Shown one piece after another: positions 54,824 to 64,000 of a DNA stretch of 64,000 nt. Each line of letters opens with the position of its first letter. Position 1 is the stretch's first letter. The DNA is from Harmonia axyridis (Eukaryota; Arthropoda; Insecta; Coleoptera; Coccinellidae): the NCBI RefSeq assembly GCF_914767665.1, contig NC_059504.1, positions 20,958,501 to 21,022,500 of the forward strand. The letters are read 5' to 3'. The notes beneath the pieces were generated by a model. That model was not told the DNA's origin. It saw only the letters and a list, made by a program, of their open reading frames with translations, and made no database searches. The translations under genes and the position numbers were made by a program.

Positions 54824-57800
54824 ATGGGAGTTCACGGTCTGTGGAGGCTCATTGAGCCTTCCGGTAAACCCGTACCTGTGGAATCCCTAGAAAACAAAAT
54901 ATTGGCTGTCGGTATCCTTTCACTTTACATACATTGAAATAGATTTCAAACTGTAAAAAGACAGTAATAATAAATATGTTTCTTCAATACAATAATTACT
55001 CTTCAAACAATGAATAAAACATTGATAAATAATCTACAGATTTTCCAGGTTATCATAACATAACCTCAAATTTAAATATTAGAATTTTTCTTAAAAAAGA
55101 ATAGATGTTTCAATTTGGTTGCACCAGGCAATAAAAGGATTTCAAGATGCTAAAGGTGCACCAGCTCTTAACGCTCATTTATTGGGCATCTTTCACAGAG
55201 TTTGTAAACTTTTATATTTCAAAATCAAACCTGTGTTTGTTTTTGATGGTGGTGTACCAGTACTCAAAAGAGAAACTATTGTAAGTTTAATATATCTTTC
55301 ATAACTTAAATACCTTCAGTCTAGGTAAATTTCAGGCTAAAAGAAACAAACTGAAGCATAAAAATATATCAGAAGCAGATAAAATTCAGAAACAACTGCT
55401 GGATACCTTAATTAAACATTCAGCGGTCAACAAAGTATTAGGAGAAAAGGCTAAAACTGAATTAGCTTCTGTGTCTTCTTCTAAACAAGAAGATGACTTA
55501 TTCAAACTGCCAAAACCTGAGGTGAAATCGGAGAACAACGATGATCAAGATTCCTCTAGTGATTCTGAGTTTGGGAGTCCAAGTAAAAACTGGAATCTAC
55601 ACAATATTGATACCACATCTGAACATTTCAAATCATTGCCTGCAGATGTTAGGCATGAAATCCTAACAGAATTGAAAGAGACAAGGAAGCAATCTTCTTG
55701 GGGAAGATTACATGAATTGCCTACCCAGAGTGATGATTTTTCAGGTATATTTTAACTTTTAAACCACTTCAACATACAAATAAATTTTATTTTCATTTTG
55801 CAAGGTTTCCAAATGAAAAGACTTCTTAAAAGACAAGAAGTTCAAGTAGCTTTAGAAGAAGCAGAAAAAGAGATGGGTGGTCACTCACTTTCATTAGTCG
55901 AATTAGAAGAAATTCTCAAAGATCAAGGAGTTATTACTAAAAATACAATAGGAAATAGAATCGCTTCAGATGAAAATACAAGGTAAAAAAAAAATACAAA
56001 ATTTGGAATGATATTTTTATAATTTTTTTCAGATATCTCTATATTAAAGATGTGAAACAGGCTTTAGAAAGAGCCAGGCGTGAGGAGGAAAAGAAAAAGT
56101 TGAAATCTATAAAAGAAGAAGATCCTGACAAGGTTACGAAAGAAGAAGCTTTTGAATCAGAAACCAATGAAGGTGATTTGGAACTAGAAGCAGACATACA
56201 GAGAGCCATTTCTCTCTCTTTGCAGGACCAGCCATCAGGATCTGGTCAGGGTGGAAGAAAAAAGCTATCTGATTTTTCTTTTCTAGAAAATTTTGATGAT
56301 GCAGACTTTGAATCAGATACAGAAGATGAGGACATAACTCAGACCACTAAAATTACTAAGTTAACTTCTGCTCAGAACTATATGATGGAATATAGTGGCT
56401 TGGCACCAAATGAAATAGCAAAAATTATTTCAAATAATGAAAAAAACAAAACGAATAAAAGAAAAATTTCAACAATATTAGAAGATGAAATCTATAGAAC
56501 AGACACTGCAACAATCGGAAAGTCTGACAAAAAACACAATAATGATGAAATCGATAAAGAGAGAACAGCAGAACCAAAAATTAAAAGGATGAGATCAATG
56601 GAAGACAATGATCCATCAGAGGTATTATTAGAAAGTGAAAATTCCTCAGATAATTTTGAAGAAGTGGTAATGAATGTACAGACTGAAACTGTAAAACAGA
56701 AACCTGATTTTTCAATAATTGATGGAGATAATATTAGTGAAAATAATAGTGATTCTGTAAAAATCTCAAATTTTGAAAGCGAAAACCGGAAAAAAATTGA
56801 AGTGATAGAGGACACATCTAAATATAATAAAAAATCCTCGATGGAAGAACTGATAACTGGAAGTGAAGAATCTGAAATGGAATTTGAAGAAGTAGAGGAG
56901 ACCTTGTCAGAAAAGGAAATAAGAAAGGATGATAAAAGTGATTCTGTTAAAATCTCAAATTTTGAAAGCGGAAAGACAAAAAAAATTGAAGTGACAGAGG
57001 ACACATCTAAATATAATAAGGAAAAATCTTCAATGGAAGCAGAACTGATATCTGGAAGTGAAGAATCTGAAATGGAATTTGAAGAAGTAGAGGAGATCTT
57101 GCCAGAAGAGGATATTACAAAAGATGATATAATGGAAATAAAGATTGAAACTAAGGAATTTAATGAAGAAGATGACTTCTTCGCTGATATTTTTAATTCA
57201 AAAAATGAAATTTGTGAATCAAAAAAGGAAGAAGATAGTATTGATGAAAAAAGTCAAAATAAAGTGAAGGAAAAAAAAGAAGAAAAGATAATAGGTGTTA
57301 AAGAACACACAGATAAGAGTGAACTTCTAGTAGAACTGATGGAAAAAGCTGAAGATCTGAGAAACAAAGAAAGAGACGAAAAATCTTCAGAAGTAGTAAT
57401 TTCAAAGAAAGCAGATTTGAAAGATAAACCTAAATTAACAGAAAAAGATTTGATTACTCTACAAGATGATTTGCATAAAGAAGAGCAGGAACTGAGGAAT
57501 GAGCAAGGTTTAAGGGAACGGTTAGGAACAAATATCACTGATCAAATGTACCAAGAGGCTCAGGTAAATATAATTTTCATTTCATTTTCCCCATGGAAAT
57601 ATTTATTAAGTTATTTATTATTATTGAGTTATTTGGTGTTGTATGGAAATATTTCAACAATAGAAGAAAAAAAAAAACATTATTTACTTTGAGTCAGTTA
57701 ACACTGAAAAAAATAATATTTACGTAAAAAAAATTTTTGCCATTTATGTTGAAAAATCGTAAGAAGCAGGTTATTTTCAACTGGTGCATTTTCCACAAGA

Positions 57801-59993
57801 TAATTCTTACCTGTGTGACTGTGGTGTTTAAATATGCTTATCTCAAATAATGAAAAATTTTTACTTGGAGTTATTTGAGTCGTAAACAATCAATGTTATT
57901 GTGAATATATATTTTCAGGACTTATTGGAGTTGTTTGGTTTGCCTTATGTGGTGGCACCAATGGAAGCCGAAGCCCAGTGCGCTTTTTTGGAAACTGCGT
58001 CTTTAACTGATGGAACCATTACCGATGATAGTGATATATGGCTATTTGGTGGTAAAACAGTCTACAAGAATTTCTTCAATCAGAGCAAACATGTTCTAGA
58101 GTATAGAGATGAAGATATTAAACACCACTTCAGTAAGTATTAATTGAAGAACAATTCGAGGATATCGGGTGTGGTAGTCAAGCTCTATAAGATATCCCCG
58201 AATTGTTAATTTTCCGTAGTCGATATCAATAAGTTGATTAATTGAAGAAATCTATAAAGCTAAAACAAAATTTATGACTAATATAAATTAACATAACTTT
58301 TACATAAAGAGTGGAAACTTTGCTTTTATTATTATATTATGCAATATATCATCGGTTTATAACAAAATTTTTCAGCAAAATCAATTTTCTTCTTTCAGAA
58401 CTAACGAGGGAACAGATGATTTTACTCGCGTTATTGGTAGGAAGCGACTATACCACTGGCTTGCAAGGTGTGGGTCCAGTTACTGCAATGGAAATTTTGG
58501 CTAATTTTCCGCCTAGTAGCACTTCAAGTTTTACCTTGTCTCACAATCAACTCTTGGTGGGGTTGAACGAATTCAAATCCTGGTTTGTTGGAGGAAAGTC
58601 GATAGCCAGAGGAAAAAATTCCTTGCGGAACAAAATGAAGAACGTTACTTTCACTGAAGGTTTCCCAAGTATGCAAGTGGTTCAAGCATATTTGAATCCA
58701 ACAGTAGATGACAGTGAGGAACAATTTTCCTGGTCTAAGCCAGATATTGTTGGTCTTATTGATTTTGGTAGATCCAAATTTGGATGGAGTAAAATTAAGA
58801 CAGAAGATATACTCAAACCTATTATAAAAAGAATGAAGGAGAGCAAATACCAAAGCACTCTCCTCAATTATTTCAAAATAAAACACAACTTGAATGCTGA
58901 GGAAGCTCAAAAACTCATGAGCGAGAGAGTGAGATTAGCTGTGAATAGAATTGGAAAAGATCCTAAAGATATTGAAGAGAGTGATGGTTCAGATTGTGAG
59001 GAATCCATAAAAATCAAAAAGAAGAAATCTGATAAGGGAGATAAAATGAAAACTATTTCTGTAAAAAAGAAAGCAAAAAATGTAGAAGACATGTTGTCAG
59101 ATGAATTCATTGAGATAGATCAAATTGAAGCACTGCTAGAAAATGTTGAAAAAGAAACTAAAACAGGTAAAAGCAAAGAAAGAAAAAAGAAAAAATTGCC
59201 TAAATCGTCAAAGCTCTCAGATGATTTATTACAAACCGGAGTTAAAGAATGTGATGAAAACAAAGAAATAGAAAAAACTAAAGAAGTAATCTCAGTTGAA
59301 CCTTCAGAAAGTATTGAAACAAAAAAAGAAGAATCTATTTCACTACTAAAAAATAAAGAGATGAACCTTCTAATTCAAGTATTGTCTAATCAAGAACCAA
59401 GTACCTCTAAGAATGCTACTAAAATTGCTAAAGTTAAAAAGGTGGCGGAAAAAATAGAAAAGTTGATTAACCCAGAATTAGAACCAACTAAAAAGAAAGA
59501 CTCTTTTGAAAATTCAACAGAACAAGAGAAGCTACCTAAAGTTGAAAGTAATGTAATGAAATTGAAACGAATAGCTAAAAAACTGGAAGGAAAAAGTGTA
59601 GAATTGAACACAACAAAAGTAACCAAAAGAGGTAGAAAATCAAAACCATCCACTTCAAAAGGTATTGATAACATTGATGAAGAGTTGCAACTGCTGGAGA
59701 AAACTAAGGCTATATCAGAAAAACGTGTTGAAGAAATAAAAATGGAAGCAGAAAAAATGGTCCAACAAGAATTAAATAAAAAGAAGTTAATTGAAAGGAA
59801 GCTACACAGGAAGGAAATAATTCCTCAGAGAGAACGAGAACAGAAGAACTTGATGAGGACCAGAATGAAGGCTATTGAAGTTTTTAGAAAATCAAAAATT
59901 GACCCTTGTGCGAAAAAAGGAGGCATGCACAAAACAAGACAACCTAAAGAAGATGCGGAACTATCTGAAAGTAGTAGTGATAGTGATTTATAA
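54824..59993 (+). CDS. mus201 (ERCC5): XPG/ERCC5 (Rad2-family) DNA repair endonuclease, 7 exons
   Basis: This is a structure-specific endonuclease that makes the 3' incision in nucleotide excision repair and associates with TFIIH. Exons: 54824-54911, 55105-55280, 55336-55744, 55805-55982, 56033-57563, 57919-58132, 58399-59993, giving 1396 residues (human XPG is about 1186). The start MGVHGLWRLIEPSGKPVPVE fits the invariant N-terminal nuclease signature. The N domain ends with FVFDGG, carrying a metal-binding Asp. A long acidic Lys/Glu/Ser-rich spacer (about residues 90-790) contains a ubiquitin-interacting-like motif near residue 332 and a 63-residue tandem duplication. The I domain has APMEAEAQCA and TDDSDIWLFGGK with the catalytic acidic residues, then the helix-hairpin-helix (LLVGSDYTTGLQGVG). 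A PIP-like QSTLLNYF is at 58851. The tail is basic and rich in KKK clusters, probably nuclear-localising. The gene is tail to tail with the WDR55 homologue. Confidence 0.96.
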
Positions 59994-60100
59994 TTGATTG
60001 AAATAATATTATGATTGTCTGTGATAATTTATTTATTATTTATAATATTTTGAAATTAACTTTTAAACATTTTTTTACAAATAGATATTTTTTACAAAAT
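59994..60100. terminator. Convergent 3' ends of XPG and WDR55
   Basis: Only 107 bp separate the two stop codons. On the WDR55 strand AATAAA is present (TTTATT on the plus strand near 60029-60039). No canonical signal is evident for XPG before it enters the WDR55 coding sequence, so the two 3' UTRs may overlap. Confidence 0.45.
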
Positions 60101-61388
60101 TCATGATTCTTCATCTACAAGTCCACTGAAAAAACTTGATGCATTTCCATATTTTGAAGATGGTAAATTATTTTTCATTTCTCTTTTAGAATCGTGTTTA
60201 TTGTGTTTATTATTTACTTTGTCAAAATCTGCAAAGTACTCGATATTCCAAAAATTAATGTCACTATTCATACCCAATGAAGCAATGAATGTTCCATTAT
60301 TACAAATATCAACTGTTTCAACTATACTATTTTCATGTTGACCAACTATCCCTAGATGTCTATGAGGGAAAAGATGAGTTGCTCTTATAATTCCATCATC
60401 GTGAGCTGTCACAACAATATTCTCAGTTATTGGTACTATTGCGTTGATAGGATGTTTGGGTCCAGGAAAAACATCACTATGAAGTCCAAATTGATTCCAA
60501 TTGAAAATTAAGTATTTCCCCTTGTTAGTTCCAACAACTACTTTCGTTTCATCACGAAATAACCCAATACAGGTTAAATCTTCCTCATACTCTTCTGATT
60601 GTACTAAGAAATTCCTGAAAAAATGCAATATAATTTGAAAATTCAATAATATTGTGTTTATTCTTTTATATTTACCTATTTCTTAAATCAAAAGTCGTCA
60701 AGGAACCATCCCCACTTGTACATAATAAATATTTTTCTTCTTCATTTGTTATCATTTGACTTATGTATTCCTCATTTCTTCTAGCTTTATATATTTGTTG
60801 AGGTACTCTTGGGTCCCACAACCTAATATGACCATCATCATCACCTGTACCAAAAATATGTTCTCCAAGTACTGATATGCAATACATTGGACTGTCGTGA
60901 GCATCTTCATAAAATTTTATCAACTTTTTTGTAGCCATATCGCTCAACATGATAGCTTTGTCTGAACCAATAGTGAACAGAGTTTTGCCATCATGGCTGA
61001 AGTCCATACCTCTACATGATCTAGTATGGAGTTCCAAAGTGCCAATATTAGTATTTTCTTCAAGTGAATATTTATATAAATTAACATCTCCCAAAGCATC
61101 CGATACTGCTAGAATATCTTCATGAGGGTGGAATGAAATAGATGTAAGATCTTCTTCTAGTCTGATCGGTGGTGGATGATTTTTTTTCTTTTTTGATGCA
61201 AGTCGAATAGCCTTTATAACTTCATCTTCTTCCTCATCTATAGGATTTTCTTCATTTTCTTCCTCATCTATAGGATTTTCTTCATTACCACTTGGTTGTT
61301 CATCAGAATCACTCATGCTAACACTGCTGTCATCACTATCTGAATCTACCATTGCGGATATAGGGGCTAATTTATCGGTTGGACACAT
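60101..61388 (-). CDS. WDR55: WDR55-like WD40-repeat protein, 2 exons
   Basis: This is a WD40 beta-propeller protein; vertebrate WDR55 is nucleolar and linked to rRNA processing, a function inferred here by homology. Exons on the minus strand are 61388-60676 and 60614-60101, joined in phase across a 61-bp intron (GTAAAT donor, TTTTTCAG acceptor), giving 408 residues. The first 70 or so residues are acidic and Ser/Asp-rich, with a short internal duplication (ENPIDEEE repeated), followed by a basic KKKKNHPPPIRLEEDLTS. Propeller blades follow, with recognisable endings such as FGTGDDDGHIRLWDPRVPQQ and STSGDGSLTTFDLR-like blocks. The C-terminus ends FFSGLVDEES. The start has no upstream in-frame alternative supported by homology; a second Met follows at residue 13. 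PDCD10 starts 550 bp away on the other strand. Confidence 0.9.
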
Positions 61389-61938
61389 TTCTTAATAGTA
61401 ATCAGTTGAAAAATATGTTTTAGAAAATATGAAATATTGCTTTACTGGTATAAATATAAGTTAATATTTTTTGAGGTTAGAAGATGTACCACAGATCTAT
61501 TTTTCTTCTTCATTCAGTTTTCATGAGTGTACTTTTAAATCACAGAAATATTTTTCTTTTGAACCATGAATATTTTTGCAGAATTTTGTTCTTGTATCCC
61601 ACAGAAAAATGAATAAATGAAACGCCTATTCGATAACGTCTATGAAACTTAAATTTTCAACTACTGCTATTCTTCTATTAATAAATACAATAATTTCCAA
61701 AAGTTCTACTGACCATTAATTAGGTCATTATTTCAATCTTGATAGATATAACATCCACTGTCATGAAAGTATCAGTATGTTTTTCTGTCATATCCGATGT
61801 CACATAACAGAAAAATTTATGTATTTAGAAGAAAAGAATCTTAATCCTATTTGATTACTTATCGAAAACAATTAGGATCAACTTAATCTTATTAAGTGCG
61901 GAAAACCTATATCAGTTATAATTATTCCTTCTGGAAAT
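61389..61938. promoter_or_regulatory. Shared upstream region of WDR55 and PDCD10
   Basis: This 550-bp AT-rich gap separates two divergent start codons and must hold both 5' UTRs and both promoters. No TATA box or Inr could be assigned with confidence, and no transposon is recognisable in it. Confidence 0.5.
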
Positions 61939-63052
61939 ATGACAATGGGCGATGAAACTCCTGTAACATCGCTGATATTTCCTGTTTTAATACGCCCCAT
62001 TCTTTCCCAGGTATTTATTTATTTGAATTCAAGTATCAAATTCACTTTACACATTATTTCAGTTAGAAAAACAGGACATATCAGCTTCCCAAACATTACG
62101 GTCAGCTCTAACCAAAGCTGAAGCTTCCTATCCTGGTATAACATATGATCTAGTTGTTGGTATTATGAAGAAGGGCGATGTTGCAGTTAATATGAATGAA
62201 AGTATTTTGAGACTTCAAGGAGGAGTTTCAGACTCTGATGGTAAATGTCTCATCTTCTACAAACAAATAGTAAAAATGGTTCTTGCTTATTAATTTTGCT
62301 ATTTTCAGTCGTAGAATATAGACTTAGCAGGTCAGAGGATGCTTTTCAAGAATTGAACAAAAAGTCAGCATCACTTAAAAGGATACTCAGCAGGATACCA
62401 GATGAAATTACGGATAGAAAAACATTCCTTGAAACTATTAAGTGAGTTTCTATTGTTTTTTAACTTCCAGTACTGCATATGTATACATTTGTAGAGAAAT
62501 TGCGAGTGCCATTAAGAAACTATTGGATGCTGTGAATGAAATTAGTGGTTTCATTCCTGGCAGTACCGGAAAACAAGCTTTAGAACAGAGAAAAAGGGAA
62601 TTTGTGAAATTTTCCAAGAGGTTCAGTAACACATTGAAGGAGTATTTCAAAGAAGGACAGTATGTAAATTTCTGTATCATGTTTATATAAATTTTGTGTG
62701 CTATCTCATTTTATATATAATGTTGACTGTTGAAAGACAAAAGTGTATAAATTTCTCTTTTGGTCCAATTGAGTTGTATATATTTCAAATAGTTTTCATC
62801 ATTTGATCAAAATTAACCTTTATACCCTATTGCTTTTCAAATATTAATATACACTCTTTCACCAAGTACCTTTAGTTGTTATTCATTTCTTTTTTTCTAT
62901 TTATGATGATAAGTTTCTTTGTGTTGTTCTCATTTCAACAATAAACTGATTATTATTTTTTTTTTAGTGCCAATGCAGTGTTCATTAGTGCCCTCTATTT
63001 AATTCATCAAACAAATATGATAATTGCGACTGTCAAAAGCAAATGTGAATAA
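61939..63052 (+). CDS. PDCD10 (Ccm3): Programmed cell death 10 / CCM3, 5 exons
   Basis: This is a small adaptor of the STRIPAK complex that binds GCKIII kinases, and in vertebrates also CCM2. Exons: 61939-62010, 62063-62240, 62309-62441, 62495-62659, 62968-63052, giving 210 residues (human protein 212). The N-terminal dimerisation domain is recognisable (TSLIFPVLIRPILSQLEKQD, SASQTLRSALTKAEASYPGI). The C-terminal FAT-homology four-helix part has IPDEITDRKTFLETIKEIAS and LEQRKREFVKFSKRFSNTLK, and ends with the SALYLIHQTNMIIATVK helix. Four introns of 52, 68, 53 and 308 bp all have GT-AG borders and consistent phase. An in-frame second Met two codons later is an alternative start. The polyadenylation signal AATAAA is at 63231. 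Confidence 0.95.
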
Positions 63053-63230
63053 TTTGGTGCCAAGTGGTTCGATTTTCTTCTAATTTAGTATTGTGCGTTA
63101 CATACAATTTGTTGAAGTATATGGAGTATGGTTAAGGTTAGGTCATACACAAAGTCTAGGAGGATTATACAAAATGACAATGTTATGATAGTATTTAATT
63201 AGATTATAAAACTATTTGTATATTATTTGA

Positions 63231-63236
63231 AATAAA
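63231..63236 (+). terminator. PDCD10 polyadenylation signal
   Basis: AATAAA lies 179 bp after the PDCD10 stop codon, the first canonical signal downstream. Confidence 0.55.
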
Positions 63237-63448
63237 GATATATTGTTGTACACAACAAATGTAATAATCGAAAATACATATTTTGAAGTTATTCCTAAAT
63301 TTTTTTTGATTCAGATAAGTCGTACAATTGTCTTGAACCGTTTTCGAGATATGATCTTAAATTTTAACCATTAAAACGATGAAATTTTTCGAAAAAAGTG
63401 GCCTACGTCAAATAGTACCACAGATAAATGATGACAAGTGGGGTATGT

Positions 63449-63884
63449 CTAAATATTATTATTATAATATAAAAAATGGACATTCCCATCTAAAAAACAA
63501 GGTGGTATCGAGTTTAACCACTTTTGCACCATTCTGTAGAATAAAAAATAATTTAAGTTCATGCGTTGAGTGCTGTCGATTCCGTCAAAATTTTAATCAT
63601 TCAACGACTGCAACAAATTGAATAATCCTTTTTTTGTTGTGTTTATTACTTGATGAGAAGGTTCATACAACAAAATATTTTCTAAAAAATCGTACGGGAA
63701 AGAAGAAAAAGGCTTTCATTTTTCCTCAGACCGACTGAGCAATCATATAGACAATTAGAATTATGTATTTTGGGTTGCCTGACAGAACGTGCGAAGCCAA
63801 GGCGGACAAGAGCATAATTTGACACGTCGAAGGATGTTTTTTGGATTGTCTGACAAAGAGTGCGTTGTCGGGGCGGGCAGCTAG
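63449..63884 (+). mobile_element. Possible non-autonomous Helitron
   Basis: The 3' end GTCGGGGCGGGCAGCTAG followed by T resembles insect Helitron termini (G/C-rich stem then CTAG, inserted before T). An earlier, diverged copy of the same terminal motif (CGTGCGAAGCCAAGGCGG) lies about 70 bp upstream. The 5' boundary TCTAAATATTATTATT is only a guess. Confidence 0.4.
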
Positions 63885-64000
63885 TATACTAGGTGGTCCA
63901 ACGAAAACTTAACACCTCGAAATTCCGATTTTAAAATGAAAATGTGGAAAATCGCTCGGACCCGTTAATTTCTGATTCGAGGGGGAACAACTTCTCCGCT
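63885..64000. other. Possible start of another repeat, cut by window end
   Basis: TGGTCCAACGAAAACTTAAC onward differs in composition from upstream sequence, but the element runs off the window and cannot be classified. Confidence 0.2.

Noticed and set aside
56492..57004. 170-codon serine-rich minus-strand ORF
   Set aside because: It is the complement of the Glu/Lys/Asp-rich XPG spacer.
58151..58207. Hairpin in XPG intron 6 (GAGGATATC/GATATCCCC)
   Set aside because: Short arms with a mismatch; too weak to call an element.

Overview
This is insect-type nuclear DNA: AT-rich, with spliced genes, long introns and many DNA transposons. The protein-coding exons resemble insect orthologues most closely (myosin VIIa reads almost residue for residue like the insect form). 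The abundance of mariner, hAT and foldback elements would fit a beetle or similar insect, but the order cannot be fixed from sequence alone. No bacterial, plasmid, viral or CRISPR features were seen.

Five conserved genes are present. (1) Myosin VIIa (+), 11 coding exons at 3856-38100. Only the first few residues lie outside the window, and the introns are packed with transposons. (2) Suppressor of Hairless/RBPJ (-), 3 exons at 45539-41922, the DNA-binding effector of Notch. (3) An XPG/ERCC5 (Rad2-type) nucleotide-excision-repair endonuclease (+), 7 exons at 54824-59993. (4) A WDR55-like WD40 protein (-), 2 exons at 61388-60101, tail to tail with XPG (107 bp between stop codons). (5) PDCD10/CCM3 (+), 5 exons at 61939-63052, head to head with WDR55 (550 bp between ATGs). 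All five reading frames are intact across consensus GT-AG introns. They do not form an operon-like unit or one pathway.

The rest is mostly mobile DNA. At least seven hAT-like elements can be bounded by terminal inverted repeats and 8-bp target duplications, four of them perfect. A second group of long inverted-repeat (foldback) elements shares CAGGGTG-like ends at TA dinucleotides but has unrelated arms. There are mariner transposase relics of several lineages (cecropia, irritans, mellifera types), a Tc1-like element carrying a nested insertion, LINE reverse-transcriptase fragments, a SWIM-finger transposon relic and a possible Helitron terminus. Gene-poor islands are 38.1-41.9 kb and 46-54.8 kb. 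The second island contains a multi-level nest of hAT elements and a perfect 67-bp-arm palindrome.
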